Numbered from the stretch's first letter, positions 22,561 to 35,765 are shown. The stretch is 64,000 nt of DNA from Sapria himalayana (GCA_029783825.1 JAREIK010003411.1:1030365-1094364); one strand, 5' to 3'. The notes: generated by a model not told the origin, from the letters alone. Program-made: numbers and translations.

Positions 22561-25500
22561 ATTAAAAGACTGAGAAAAATTTTAAGTGAAATTAAATATG
22601 ATGAATTATAATTTCTCTCATATGATAGGATTTTTTTCTAGAAGTTAGAGAGCACTTTGGACATATTGTTTATGTATTCTCAACTAGATCATTTATTATT
22701 GGCTAAGTTGAGAATATTGTACTATAATTTTAAGAGTATTTCTATCCTACAATGTGAAAATTGTTAATTAGGAAAGTAAATTAGAGTTTCCAATCTTGTC
22801 TGCCAGCCCAATATGAGTAGTAACATATTTGACTTGATATAGTTAGACGTATGATATATGAAGATCTTGTAGAGATGTGACCATAAAGAACTAAGTATTT
22901 GATTGCTTTTATTGATTATTACTCATGGTACACATGAAAATTTAATTTTCATCATAAATCATTAGTTTTTATTATTTTTCACACTTTTACAAATTGATAA
23001 TAAAATAAATTTCATAAAATTTTAAAGAAAATAAAAAGTGATAATGCCTAATATGTATTATAATACATATTAGGAATATTTAATACTTGTTATTTGAATC
23101 ATGAAATTATATATTATACTTCTTATGCCAATATACTTTCACAAAATATGATGGATAAAAGGAATAATATACATCTAATATAGATGACTCGAATATTTTT
23201 ATTTGGGAAGAGTATTTTGAAATATTTCTAGAGAAATATGATTTTAATTGTTAATTATCTTATCATTTGGATATCTTTTTGTGTCTTTTCTTTGTGGGTG
23301 TCTTTTAAGATTATATATCCCAGAGAGTTATTATTTAGCTTATGTTCTAAAGTTTGTTAGAGTATTTACTTTGTCCACAATGTCTACCTAGGACGAGATA
23401 AGTTGATATTCTAAGTCTTTATATGTGTATTTCTTATATATTCTAGTACTCAAAGATGATATAAATATTTGAGATTAAGATTTTAGCGAGTCATATTATT
23501 ATCTTTTTTTTGAGTATGAGTTATTTTTTAGTTAGCCTAGGAAGAGTAATATTCTAGAAGATACATTTAAATACATTATTTTTCCTTCTCTGTATACTCA
23601 CTTGAATCACTAGCTATGATAGAGAGTTCCTGTTTACTACTTTTGAACTGGTCTCTCTACATTTTGATGATACTTCTATGAAGTTATCATATGTACCAAG
23701 TATCAACAAGTACAAACGACTTAGGAGATAGTGAGATTTTTCAAGAGACGAAATGTCTTTCTTATCCATATGATATAGTAGCTCACTAATCTATTTCAGT
23801 TTTGAATCATGGTGGGTTAGAGATTGGGAGATCTAATCATGCATGACTTAGGACCTCTACTAGGAGTAGGGAATATATACAATTTGCTTAGATTAGAGAT
23901 GAGTTTACTGAGGAGATAAATGTTATTGTAGCCGACTCTTCTGGTTTTGATCTTTCCATCACTTTCCACTCTCCAGAAGGATAGATGAGTTTACTGAGTT
24001 TACCTAAACTTATATGTATTGTTATATACATATCTTCTTCTTTATTTATTTCTTTTATTATTTTTATTAATGATACTAGGATATTTATATTTTATTCTGA
24101 AATATTATCTCATTCAATATGATGTCAGATTATTTTGAAAGAGAAATATTTTTCATTCTAATGATACTTGGAAACTAATATCATGATTTATACAAAAAAT
24201 CTTATTTTGGCTGCATGTAGGTATTCAGTGTAAAATTAAGTTCAAACAGGAAGGTATATTTAATTAACGTGAAACTTATAGTTAGTGAATTTATGTAAAT
24301 GTTTGGTCAAAATGACATGTATGGATTTTTATTTCTATAGTAATATCTCAAAGAGGAAGATATACCATTTAGAAATGAAGAATTATTTTTTCATCATTCT
24401 CTGAAAGGATGAAAGAGTTATACTAAACACCTACACTTACAAGCATTGTTATATACACATTTTTTTAATTATTTTTATTAATGATATTAGAATATTCATG
24501 TTTTGTTGTGAGGTATTATCTAATTCAAGATGGTGTCAGACTATGCTGAAACTTGAAAGAGATAAATGTCTCACTCTAATGAGACTTGGGAACTACTATC
24601 ATGATTTACAAAAATGTCTATTTTTGGTTGCTTGTGGGTATTCATTGTAAAAATAGGTTTAAATGAGAAGATATATCTCATTAAAGTAAGACTTATAGTG
24701 AGTGAATTCATGTAAATATTTGGTGTGATTGTGAACTATCAGAATTTTCTTTCTAGTGGTCAAAATGACACCTGTATTAATTTTTTATTCTATTATAGTA
24801 TCTAAATAAGGAGGATATATCATTTTAGACATGAAGAATAATATTTTTCATGATGACTTTAAGGAGAAGGTGTATATGTATATGGAGTAGTTATATAGGT
24901 TTAGAAGAATATACTATGATAATTTACAAATTGTGAAAGATACTATATGTTTTAAAGCAGTCATCAAGAGTATGCTTATGATATTTTTATTGTAGTTATA
25001 CCTTTTAGTTTACACAGGTGCATTATATTTTTTTTTTGAGCTCGAATGGCAAGGTGATTTTGCTTAATGTAATCGTAAATGATATTCTGATTATGAGGGA
25101 TGAGTTAAAGTTACACAACTCAAGAAGTACTTTTAGTCAGTTCTAGATGAAGAAATATAGAATTAAATATTTTTTTAGTATATAGATGATTTACCCTATG
25201 AGAGAGATTTTTTTATCAAAGAGGATGTATGTATTTGACACTCTTATATGAGTTGGATTTTTGGGTCATGCTTCAATTTATATTTTTATCAATTCAAATA
25301 TTGAATTAATTTGATGCGAAATATATAGTTAACTCTATTACTTGTAAAATTATCCAAAAAATTAATTATTTGAATATTATTTAATTATATATATTTTATA
25401 TAATTAGTATAATTAATTATTTTCTTGATTTTTCTTGAGATATTTACTTAGACATAATTATTCGCATATTGATGTATATGAAAGAGTCAGTAGGATTTGA

Positions 25501-25925
25501 GATTTCTTTTAGTGATCACTAGGACTGGTAACTAGTTGGGTATCCAGATTTGAGTTGAATACTAGTTTTCTTTGGGAGAAAATATATGATAGAGTTTTAT
25601 ATTTTTCTTACTAGCAATCTTATTTACTAAAAAAAGCAAGAGACATGCAGATTTTTTGAAATCTAGTATAAATGTAGAGTTCAAGGTGATAATATACATA
25701 AAGATAAATTGTTTCTTAAATTTAATATTTCACGAGTAGATAAAGTACATAGAGGTAGATTGTTTATTTCTCAGGGAAAAGATTCATGATACAATTTTTT
25801 TTACATCATATATTTAGACAGTAAAGTAATTTAGAAACATCTTTAGGAAGCCTTGAAGAGGCTCAATATATATATTTTTTTCTAAGCTTAGCATATTGGA
25901 CTTATGCACTAGTTTGATGGAAAGT
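22561..25925 (+). pseudogene. Ty1/copia pol relic 1 (integrase to RNase H)
   Basis: The order of recognisable blocks is typical of Ty1/copia: the pre-integrase block (about 22.68-22.85 kb), the integrase start YLIAFIDYYSW-like (22.89 kb), the QQNGVAERKN-like block (23.13 kb), the KLDILSL-type chromodomain-side block (23.4 kb), the RT start FFHDDFKEKVYMYME (24.85 kb) and LYVLKQSSRVC (24.95 kb), IVNDILIM where YVDD is expected (25072), and RNase H-side sequence to 25.9 kb. It has many stops and frameshifts. A worn polypurine/AAGCTTA signal precedes the LTR at 25.93 kb. Confidence 0.8.
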
Positions 25926-27199
25926 TATAGTTTTATTTAGCTTTATGGTACTCTTTTATTTTTATATTATAGATAAGAGTACTCAATATGTGTGCTATTT
26001 ATTTCTTTTATTTTTGTTCCTTGGATTTTGTCTATATGATTTTATTATAAATGTATTGAGCTGTTTATTATTTTTAAGATTTTTATATTCACCTAAAATT
26101 TTTATGTATATTTATTTTGTTTAGAATACTTTTCTTGATAGAAAAATGATGATTGTACATATCTTCAAATATGCATTTCTTGAGTATTTCAATATTTATT
26201 AGTGATATAAATATTACTCTTTAAATACTAGAAATATTATTGAGTGTAAATTTAAGATTCTTTGAAGATACATTTTTTTTAAGAATTAGATCTAAGAAGA
26301 TATAATTTTAGATATTATAGTGATATGATCGTTGTCAAGTTCAGTTATAACACTTCATAGAGTGACAATTGAAGTTGTTCCTATAGTTAATATTACACCT
26401 TGATTGATCTTGAGGAGGTTATGAGACATCCCACTTTCCATGTCAACTGATTTGGTTTAATGTATTGATTTGGTATTTTTGATTGTTTTACAGAAATAAC
26501 TAAGGATGTGTTCTATTGAACATTATTTGTCAAATATATATTTTTATTTTCATTTTTGTATTATATGTTTTATTTTTTGTTTTATCTTATAGTCATAGAA
26601 TCTCAAATATTCTTTTTGATGTACTTAGCTATCTAGGATTTACACAAATTTATTGTGATTTATTAAAATATTTTTTTTTGTGGTCATGATGATTATTATC
26701 GAATTGTTTTTATATGTTGTTTGTCATAGGTGGATTTTTTTAAAGCTAGGTGTGTGAAATGTATTTTTTTATGATAATCTTGAGGTGATAATATTTATAT
26801 TATAACTATTAGGTTTTATTATCTCAAGGAGTAAAATGGTGATTTGTAGACTCTTAAAAACTTTTTATGGCCTAACACAATCTCTTAAGGTTTAATTTAA
26901 TTATTTCTCTTTAATAATTATTATTTTTGATCTTAGAAAATATGTATCAGGTTATTATTATTTTTACCGACATTAATCATTATGATTATTGAATTTTAGT
27001 TTTTTATTATTATTTTGGATCATTCGACTTGTGGATCCCCTAAATCATGTATATATACATGTGTGTGTGTGTGTGTATGAGTTGTGTTGTATTCAAAATT
27101 TAAATTTTATTTTAATAATTTTTTTTTTTGTTTTCAATTTTTTTTTTCCTCTCTTTTTTGTTGGCACAAAACCATAATCTTGGTTTAGTAAGTCTTTCA
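25926..27199 (+). repeat. Ty1/copia LTR (about 1.27 kb)
   Basis: It follows a worn AAGCTT...TGATGGAAAG polypurine-like tract and contains the GAGTACTCAATATGTG start motif at 25977. It ends GTCTTTCA directly before the primer-binding site at 27200. It also holds a (TG)n tract at 27059-27077. It serves as the 3' LTR for the pol relic to its left and the 5' LTR for the gag relic to its right, so the two copies share it or abut. Confidence 0.75.
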
Positions 27200-27211
27200 T
27201 GGTATTAGAGT
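27200..27211 (+). promoter_or_regulatory. Retrotransposon primer-binding site (initiator tRNA-Met type)
   Basis: TGGTATTAGAGT directly after the LTR end TTTCA matches, with one change, the TGGTATCAGAGC sequence complementary to plant initiator methionine tRNA, the primer used by most Ty1/copia elements. Confidence 0.8.
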
Positions 27212-29330
27212 GTGTTTTCCAATGAAGAGGCACCGACCTTGGGGTGCGCAAGTGATGACACACCCTCAAGGAGCATTGACAATAGTAATTGCCATGGGAT
27301 TTTGATGGCCATGGTAGTGCTGTCATTCTCACGTTGTAATAGTAAAATATCTATGTGCTTTGGATATTTTGGGTTGATTTTGATAGTTTAGGGTTGTCGG
27401 ACGTCTGGCAACGTGCTTTGGCTAAAAAAAGGTTTTTTTCGGCAATGTTGGTGCAACTCATGGAAATCACACGACGGTTGGCATGGTGGCAATTGTACAA
27501 AATCTTTAAGAAGAGACTTCTGATTGAATAATAGTCTTGGGTGTTAATATAGTTTAATTTAAAATTTTAAAATTAGGGCAGCCCAAAATTGTTATCTAGA
27601 AACCCATATTTTCTGTATAAAAAAAATACTTTGGGCTATTTGTGTAATTTGATTTTTTTTTTTTTTTTTGTAAAAGTGTGCATTATTGTGAGATAAAAGA
27701 TGATTTGAATAAATCCAAGATCACTTTGGATAATCCAGTGAAAATTAAGGGCAGACATATTTTTTTCTTTGAGCTACAACAGTGAAAATTTAATTTGTTA
27801 TCTAAGGGTACATATGTTATTTATTGGAAAATTCATTTCAAATTGAGATCAATAAGTGAATGTAGATTAATAAATAAATACTAGTATATATGTGATAATT
27901 GATTGATCCTAGTGTCAAATATGCTTGGTTCTTGTGATACTTGTAAGATGGTTTGATGTGTTTTTTAGGAATATTTTATTGATATGATGTTATTACTTAT
28001 TTGTGAATATGTTGATTGACTGATCAAGATTTCATGATTTGCTATGTGACTTGAACATAAATATGTGAGAAGATTATTGGTGTGGTACTGACATTGACAG
28101 ATTATACCACTTTAAATTGATTTGGAAAGCATGTTTGTAGTATTTTTTGCATATATTTATTAAGATAGCGATATACTTTTTTCAGATATAAATTATTGTG
28201 AAGAAATTTGTTGTCTCTCTTGGAGGTTTATCAGAGAGTGACCCAAGTGGCTATAATTATTTATTGGTTGAGTGTTGTTGGAATGATTAGTAGTAGTACT
28301 TCAGCATTTTGTCGCATTATAGTGATGATAGTGTTGGGAGACTTGACAGCGATATACTAAGAGATAATAAGACATTAGTGATCTATACTTTCTCTAGGAG
28401 GCCAGGACATAGTCGGGATGGGTGTTGGATGTTGCACACTAACTTACGATAGACTTTTCATGGTTCATAGGCTATACATTAGTCCATTTGACCTACTAAG
28501 GTTGATTCTTCTATTACAATGCCCACTGAAAATGTCACATTATCATTTTTTTGGATGAGTACTTTAGATTTTGTTTTTTGGGTATTATTGGATTAGGGAC
28601 TTCTAATTAGATTGATGTATTTTTTGCTCATAACCTTACTTCAGACTATGGGGTAGTAAATTTATGAGCTAAAACTCATACTATATGTAATCATTATTTT
28701 TTTTTATTTTTTTATAGACTCTAGAGTCTATGATATAGTGGTGGACAATGACATTGTTGTACGAGTCAGATTACATGAAAATGTCAATGTTGGGCACTTT
28801 TTTTGTTATATATTTCATATGTATTAGAATCGTGTAAAAATTTATTTTATATCAGTTATTTTATAAAGTAGTATTGTGATATTATTTTTTTAGTATTTTT
28901 ATGTAGGATTATTTGACCATACATATGACTCACATGTGTCTTTTTAGATATTTATTTATTATTAATCAATTAGTGATTCACTTTTAAGTAGGATATCATT
29001 CACTAGAGAAGCTAAAAATTTTAGAGGCGAGCATATTGAGAGTGATGTTTATTGATTGTGAGGTATGTTAGTTAGAATTTCATACTAGAGTCTTCAATTA
29101 GCACATTAGGAGGATATCAAAGAGACTTATTCTATATGATTCACTTTGATGTTTGAGAATCATGTATAATGATCCCGTATAATTATTTAAGTTATTTTAT
29201 TATTTTTATTGATAATTATATTTGATGTACATGATTATCAGTTAAAGGAAATATCTTAAATTTTTACTATTCTTGTAAATTTTTATGAAATAATAAAAAC
29301 TCATTTTGAATCTAACATTAAACATATTGT
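27212..29330 (+). pseudogene. Ty1/copia gag-protease-integrase start, relic 2
   Basis: It follows the PBS. Decayed gag runs to about 28.35 kb, with a worn zinc knuckle and linker (about 28.39-28.45 kb). A protease block FIDSRVYDIVV at about 28.71 kb stands where WIIDSGA-type sequence is expected, and a pre-integrase/integrase start lies at 28.99-29.17 kb. It then jumps straight into an LTR start at 29.33 kb, so the rest of pol is deleted. Confidence 0.7.
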
Positions 29331-29650
29331 AGTTGTTTTATTATTTCTTTTATTTTTTGTACTTTTGATGAAAGCATCCAACTTGTGGGTTGCTTTAATA
29401 ATTTTTGCTCATTATATAAGAGCATTTAATATATGAAATTTGTGTGTTATTTAATTAATGTCTTTAGTACTATTTTTTTTAACACTATCATAATCGAGTT
29501 AGAACAAAAAAATTTACAAGTAATGATTGTGTGTTATGGTGCTAGTACATGGCATGTAGTTGTGGCAGTAGAGACGAGCATGGTGCTGACAGCATTACAC
29601 TCACAATGAAGATAGTAGGCATGTGCGGTAGTGACAATATGCACACACAA
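29034..29650 (+). repeat. Direct duplication, copy 1 (integrase end plus LTR start)
   Basis: It runs parallel to 29878-30454 and then 31168-31204: GTGATGTTTATTGATTGTGA, ACATTAGGAGGATATCA, GAAATATCTTAAATTTTTAC, TGATGAAAGCATCCAACTTG (LTR start motif, 29366) and AAAAATTTACAAGTAATGAT blocks recur in order. Copy 1 lacks the hAT insertion and so shows the empty site (GACAGCATTACA, about 29590). Confidence 0.85.
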
Positions 29651-30454
29651 CAATAGGTGGTGCCGAGTGTTGGTGATGCATGGTTGTGGTACACAATGGT
29701 AGCACATGGAAACATTTTTGAACAATCCTATATGGTACACATTGGTGCACAATGATGTTTTTGGGTATAAACACTAACTAGAGTTTTGACATATTTGTAA
29801 AAAAATAAAATTAGGATTTATAACAAATTAATATTGAATATAATTGTTTATTTGGAGGTATCACAAATATGTGGCTAACTTATGAGGAGTGATGTCTATT
29901 GATTATTAAACATGTCAGTTAGAATTTTATATTAGAGATTCCTATCAACACATTAGGAGAATATTAGAGGGATTTATTCCATATGATTTACTCAGATGTT
30001 TGGGGATTATGTGGAAAGATCACGTATGATTGCTTGAGATATTTTATTTCATTTGTTGATGATTAAATTTGATTTACATGTTTCTTTGCTAAAAGAAATA
30101 TCTCAAATTTGTTCTATCCTTGTGAATATTTATGAAATAATAAATTCTTATTTTGATGTGACATTAATGTATTGTAGTTTTCTCATTATTTATTTTGTTT
30201 TTTATATTTTTGATGAGAGCATTTAATTTGTGAGTTATATTAATCACTTTTACACATTATATAAGTGTATTTGATGTATGAACTTTGTCGGAGTACTATT
30301 TAATTTATATTTTTTGTACTATTTTTTCTAACATAATATTAGGGTTGAGTTAAAATAAAAAAAATTTACAAGTAGCAATCATGTGCTGTGGTTGAAGCCC
30401 ATGGCACATAATAGGGCAGCAAAGACGAGTGTGGTGTTGGTGGTAGTTAGCATT

Positions 30455-31167
30455 TAGATGTGTCAAACAGGCCGGGTTGGCCCATTTTTTGGGTCTAACT
30501 GGGCTGGCCTGCTGTGACAGGTACGACATGCTACAGTACCGTGTCATGGCTGACACGATACAATTCCTTGGAGGGCAGGCCCGACATGGGTCTGCAACCC
30601 CAAAATTTGCTTGGGTTCAGGTGTGTTCGGGATGGATCGGTCATTTTTTTAGAAAATTATGGTTTTGGGCACCGAGCCACCGTTGCTTGCTGGGCGTGCT
30701 GAGCCATCCTCCGTCGGACGTCATCACGTTGTTCCCCCCATTGGGCGTGCTGAGTCATTCCTCGTCTGATTTCATTATGCCGTCCTCCCATTGGCCGTCG
30801 TTGCGTCGTCCCCCGTCGGGCGTCGCTGCGTCGTCCCCCGTCGGGCGTCGCTGCGTCGTCCCCCGTCGGGCGTCGCTGCGTCGTCCCCCGTCGGGCGTCA
30901 CTGCGTCGTCCCCCGTCGGGCGTCGCTGCGTCGTCCCCCGTCGGGCGTCGCTGCGTCGTCCCCCATCGGGCATCGCTTAGTGCTTAGTCACTCGTGCCAT
31001 GCCTGGCAGGGCACACGGGCCGAATGTCCTTGGCATGATTTGTGCCGAGGGTGCGCCCGACATGGGCCCGGACATGCTACTATAGCATGCCGTGTCGGGC
31101 CATGCATGCCTGAAATGAGCCGAGCTTTGGGTACAGCTCGGGCCGCTCGGCCCATTTGACACATGTA
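30455..31167. mobile_element. Non-autonomous hAT element (713 bp) with a 25-bp array
   Basis: The ends are TAGATGTGTCAAACAGGCC and CCATTTGACACATGTA. Flanks GTTAGCAT and GTCAGCAT (7 of 8) plus the undisturbed homologous site at about 29590 confirm the insertion. The interior holds GC-rich subterminal sequence and a 25-bp tandem array. Confidence 0.9.
30795..30975. repeat. 25-bp GC-rich tandem array, about 7 copies
   Basis: The unit CCCCGTCGGGCGTCGCTGCG plus TCGTC repeats every 25 bp with only a few changes. Since 25 is not a multiple of 3, each frame cycles through the same 25-residue string, giving open frames on both strands that are not genes. Confidence 0.95.
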
Positions 31168-31202
31168 GTCAGCATGCATGATGGTGGTAGTAGGCACTCA
31201 TG

Positions 31203-31290
31203 TAAAGATGTCAAATGGGCAGGCGGACCGAGGTCTTGCCTGATTCAGCCATGCCCGGTCTGACCCGGCACGATATACTCACTTGGGGGC
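31203..31290. mobile_element. hAT-type terminal fragment
   Basis: TAAAGATGTCAAATGGGC followed by GGCACGA-type sequence looks like the left end of another small hAT element. No matching right end is found, so it is truncated. Confidence 0.55.
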
Positions 31291-31451
31291 CTAATTGGAT
31301 TTTTTTTAAAATTCAGTTGGAAAAACTTGGTACGATATAAGATATATCTTGGATATATTGAGGATATATTTGGAGAAGTTGGATATCTTATCCAGAGATA
31401 GATGGAGAACCGCAATTATGCGAGAGATAGATGGAGAATTATAGTTCAATG

Positions 31452-32210
31452 CTAAGAAGCACGGACACGGATACTTGGATACGACACGACAGGGTATGGA
31501 GACACGATAAATTCTAAAAAACTAGGATACGAATACGGTTAGGATACGACATAATAAAAAAAATAAAATTAAAAATAAAAATTATTTTCTTTATAAATAT
31601 TAGGTATTTTATAAAATAAAATAAAATAAACTAAAATATTTTATTTTATAAAATAAATATATATTTTTTTATTTTATAAAATAAAAATATTGTATTTTAT
31701 TTTATTTTATAAGATAATATTTATAATTATTTTATTTTATAATATAGTATTTTAAAATTATCTTATATTATATAAAAATATATATTTTTATTTTATAAAA
31801 TAAAAATATTTTATTTTTTTTTTATAAAAATATTTTATTTTATTTTGGGGCCCACCCCTTGCCTCCCCCTCAATTCGTGCTAGCCCCCTGCCTCCCCCCT
31901 CAATTCGTGCCCGCCCCCTGCCTCTCTCCTCAATTCGTGCCCGCCCCTGCCTCTCCCCTCAATTCGTGCCTGCCCCCTGCCTCCTTCCTCCCCCTCTCAA
32001 TTCGCACCCACCGCTTGCGTCAAGTGGCCACCGTCGCCCATGCGGCGATGTTGGCCACTGGACGTCCGATACGCCATTGTTTGATACGTCATGTGGCATA
32101 TCGGATACAGATGGATTGATCAATGATACGCCACGTGGCGTATCAGACACGTATTCGTGCTGTGTCCGTACAGTATCCATGTGTCCAGGTGTCAGACATG
32201 TGCTTCCTTG
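31452..32210. mobile_element. Mutator-like non-autonomous element, copy 1 (759 bp)
   Basis: The left end CTAAGAAGCACGGACACGG and the right end, read inverted as CAAGGAAGCACATGTC, form worn terminal inverted repeats. The flanks AGTTCAATG (31443-31451) and GTTTCAATG (32211-32219) agree at 7 of 9, consistent with the 9-bp duplication of Mutator-like elements. The interior is a TATTTTATTTTATAAAATA-rich core with GC-rich shoulders (GATACGCCACGTGGCGTATC palindrome at about 32127; CAATTCGTGCC repeats at 31869-31975). It has no transposase. It lies in copia LTR sequence. Confidence 0.85.
31869..31980. repeat. Approximately 29-32-bp tandem repeat in the Mutator-like element
   Basis: CTCAATTCGTGCCCGCCCCC plus TGCCTC recurs four times between 31869 and 31980, giving proline-rich open frames of no coding value. 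Confidence 0.8.
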
Positions 32211-35200
32211 GTTTCAATGTATTCACTGCTAGTCTGCTATTGCAGAAGGATGAGTCATACCAAAAATCATTGTTGGATACTATATTCAGAGAAGAGATTG
32301 AGAGCTTTACTTAGTAATGAGTGAAATAGGTTGACTATTAGAGTTATTCAAGAGTCTTCACAAAGTTTATTCACTGTGATATTTATGCTTACCAGAGAGT
32401 AACAAATCCAATTATTTTTTTAAATATAATTGATTTTTTCACTCTATACTTACTTTAGATTTATGGATTATCAACATATAAATTATTTTTCATATTATTG
32501 GTAATTATATCATATTTATTATATATTTTTTACTCTAAATATATTATTGTATCCAATGATAAGATTTTGAATATTATTGGATTTAATAATATCTAGTTTG
32601 ATTTTTTGTTACTTTCTTATGTTTTGCCCATTCTCAATTATTCTCTTAGTATTTTTTTATTCGTTTTTTAAAGATAATTTAACTCTTATTTTGTTTTTAC
32701 TTTTACTAAGAAAGACCTTATTTAAGATTAATTAGAATGAATTGTATTCTATTTCTTTGATGGTAAGATTTCTCTAGATATTTAAGTATGTCGAGTCATT
32801 TAATTGTGGATTCTTAGTTTGATCATCTATCATTGGCTAAGTGGAAAATGTTTTATCCAAATTTTAAGGTATTTGAACATAGAGTCTGAGATATGTTAGC
32901 TAGGAAAACTTACCAAAGTTTCCTATCTTATATGCCCATCTGACTTGAGTATGAATTCACTTGATCTAATATACTCAAACATGCAGAGACTTAGTAATGA
33001 TCTGACAAGAGAGATATTTAGATATTAGATTATTTTTGTTAATGATTGTTTGAGATATGTATGAATATCTCTTTTGAGATAGATAATAAATTTTTATTTA
33101 TTTTTTAGATTTTTCATAAAATGATAAAATGTTAATTTGATAAAAATATTTAAAAAATTTAAAAATAATTATGTATTAGAGTATATATCAAGTTGATTTA
33201 GTATATATCATGTGGATCATGTGATTATATATCATACTTCTTGTATAGATATATTTTAATAGAATAAGATTATTGAAATGAATAATAGATATTATATTAA
33301 GATAATTTGAAAACTCCTGCTTAGATAGAGTTTTAAAACTTTTTAGAAGAGATAATTTTTATCACAATATAACTAATCAATTAGATATTATTTTCTATCA
33401 CTTTTTAATATATATTTTTTCATATCCTACATTTTTGAGAGTGATTATATTTTTTATATTTTAGAATTTTTGGATATATTTGTTTTTTTTCTCGATTAAT
33501 TTCTAGGATGTGACAAGCTAATATATAAGTCCTTAAGATATGTGTTCCTTGGATACTTTAATATTGAAAGAGGATATAAGTTTTCACTAGAAACTTTAAG
33601 GATTTTACTAAGTGCGTATATTAATTTTTTGTTCACAACTTATTTTTTAACAAGCATATGAAGAATGTGACTGTAGATGTTATACTTGGATTCATTTATT
33701 TTTTTTCCCTTTTGTGTAGCCATGCCTAAACCACTAGTTAGTAGAAAAGTATTCATTGATTATTTTTGAGCATGTTGATACCTATTATGATATTGATCAC
33801 ATAAAGTTATTGAATCTATTAATAAATTTTGATTATGTTGATTCTAGAGAGAGCGATATATCTTGGGTATGACATTTTTTTTTTCAAATATAGGTTATGC
33901 GATAGTTCATGAGTCTTTATTAGTACATACTCATATTGTGTTGGTATTTAAGAGATCTGACCACCTAGGTCTTAGAATTTATATTAAGAGAAAGAGAAAG
34001 ACATACCCATCTTGCTCAGACCAAAGATGAACTTACCGAGGAGCCAGATGATTCTGCAGTCATTTTCTTGAGATACTTTGATCGCTCTTTGGATGACACT
34101 AGGGAGTTATAATCAATATTTGATTTTATAGATCTTGTCATATTATTGTTTTATTTTTTTATTTTTTAATTATTTTTCTTGATAATAATAGGATACCTAA
34201 GTCTTTTGTTGAGACATTATCTCATTCAAGATGACAGTAGGTCACAATCAGAAGATATGTTATTTGCTGTAGATGAATGCACACTGTGAAGATAAGTCTA
34301 GATGAGATGACAAATGACCTTAAGATGAGATTTTTAGTGAGATGATTTATCTTTATCTTGATATTTGGATGTGAGCTATCATGATGCTTACTCTTTTGTA
34401 ATCAAAATAATCTTAATATGAATTCTTATTTCTCTTGTAAAATGTCACAATCGGAAGATATATTATTTTGGCGTGAATAATATATTTTTTTATGATAATT
34501 TTGAGGAAATATATATGGAGCATTCACCTATGTTTGGAACAACACCATTATATATAGTTTATAATTTGTGGAAGATATTGTATGACCTGAATCAGTCATC
34601 AAAAAGACATTTTCTTGGAATAGAGGTGATTTATTCTATGAGGAGGTATTGCTTGTTGCAAAGGAAACAAATACTGGATATTTTTATTGAAATTGATTTT
34701 TTAAGTGGTATTTTTGTAGGTACTTTTATTAATTCATGTATTGATTTTATTTTTGATGCAACTCATTTAATTGACTTTACTATATATAAGTGAATCGTAA
34801 ATAATTATTTGATTATGAACAGATTATATATAGCATACGTAATTAGTATAACTAGTTATTTTATAGATTTTTGTTGGCATGTTCATCTTGGTGTATTTTT
34901 TTGCATATTGAGGTATGTGAATAAATCTCTAGGACTTGGGATCTCATTCAAGGATAATGGATACTTTAGTTGATAAGGTTTTTAGATTTGAGTTGGACAC
35001 TAATATGCACAGAGAGGTCAACGACAATTTTTGCTTTTTTTCTTGGAGGAAAATTAATTTCTAAGAAAAAAAAGAGACAAATAATTGTTTCAAGATTTAA
35101 TGGATGTAAATAATTTAGAGTCATGATGATAGTTATTTAGGAGATACTTTGGATGCATCATGTGCTCAAGGAGATTGAATATATATTATCTTCTCTCACT

Positions 35201-35265
35201 ATATAATATTATAGACAACAAATAATTATTAATTTTTTTTATTTCAAACTTGATATTATGTACTT
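32211..35265 (+). pseudogene. Ty1/copia relic 3 (LTR, integrase, RT, RNase H)
   Basis: The LTR tail (about 32.23-32.7 kb) parallels 22.1-22.55 kb. Then follow the pre-integrase block (32.81-32.95 kb), integrase (33.0-33.3 kb) and RT. An open stretch at 34473-34793 reads NNIFFYDNFEEIYMEHSP, then WKILYDLNQSSKRHFLGIEV, then LLQRKQILDIFIE. RT is thus joined directly to the RNase H-side segment, and the YVDD-containing portion is deleted. The 3' end is cut by the Mutator-like element at 35266. Confidence 0.8.
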
Positions 35266-35765
35266 CTATGTTGCACGGACACGGGGATACGACACGGCAA
35301 GATACGGGGACACGATAAATTCTAAAAAACTAGGATACGGATACGGCTAGGATATGTCATTATAAAAAAAATTATTAATTATAAATATTAAGTATTTTAA
35401 AATAATTAAAAATACTATATTTTAAAATAATTTAAAATTCTGTATTTTAAAATAATGTAAAAAAAATTTAAACCCTCTAACACCCTCCCGAGCCTTCCCC
35501 CCCTCCCGAACCTTTTCACCCCTCCAAAACCCCCCTCCCGAAAACCTCCCCCCCCTCCCCCCCACCCGATTTTCGAATTTTGATTTTCGATTTTTAAATT
35601 TCGATTTTCGAATTTCGATTTTCGAACTCTCCCCCTCACGATGTAGATTCCAAAACCCATCCCTGGCCTATTGGACACGTGTCCGACGCGTGTCCGACCC
35701 ATGTCGCCGTATCCACGTGTTGGACACGTGGACACGGTAGCACTTAGGCGTATCTGTGCAAAACA
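35266..35765. mobile_element. Mutator-like non-autonomous element, copy 2 (500 bp)
   Basis: It begins CTATGTTGCACGGACACGGGG, and the right end read inverted is TGTTTTGCACAGATACG. The flanks TATGTACTT (35257-35265) and GATGTACTT (35766-35774) match at 8 of 9. The interior shares ACACGATAAATTCTAAAAAA with copy 1 and has a pyrimidine-rich CCCTCCCC block. It is inserted at the 3' end of copia relic 3. Confidence 0.85.

Larger units (their letters stand above)
29878..31204 (+). repeat. Direct duplication, copy 2, interrupted by a small hAT
   Basis: Second copy of the integrase-end/LTR-start segment, with its LTR motif at 30211 (TGATGAGAGCATTTAATTTG). It is broken at GTTAGCAT (30446-30453) by the element at 30455-31167 and resumes GTCAGCATGCATGATGG. 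Confidence 0.85.

Noticed and set aside
27200..27211. tRNA gene fragment
   Set aside because: It is the short primer-binding site after an LTR. No cloverleaf can be formed around it.
30477..31159. 167- and 122-codon frames with RRPPSGVAASSPV-type repeats
   Set aside because: They are products of the 25-bp tandem array in a non-autonomous hAT. All frames read the same cycling peptide.
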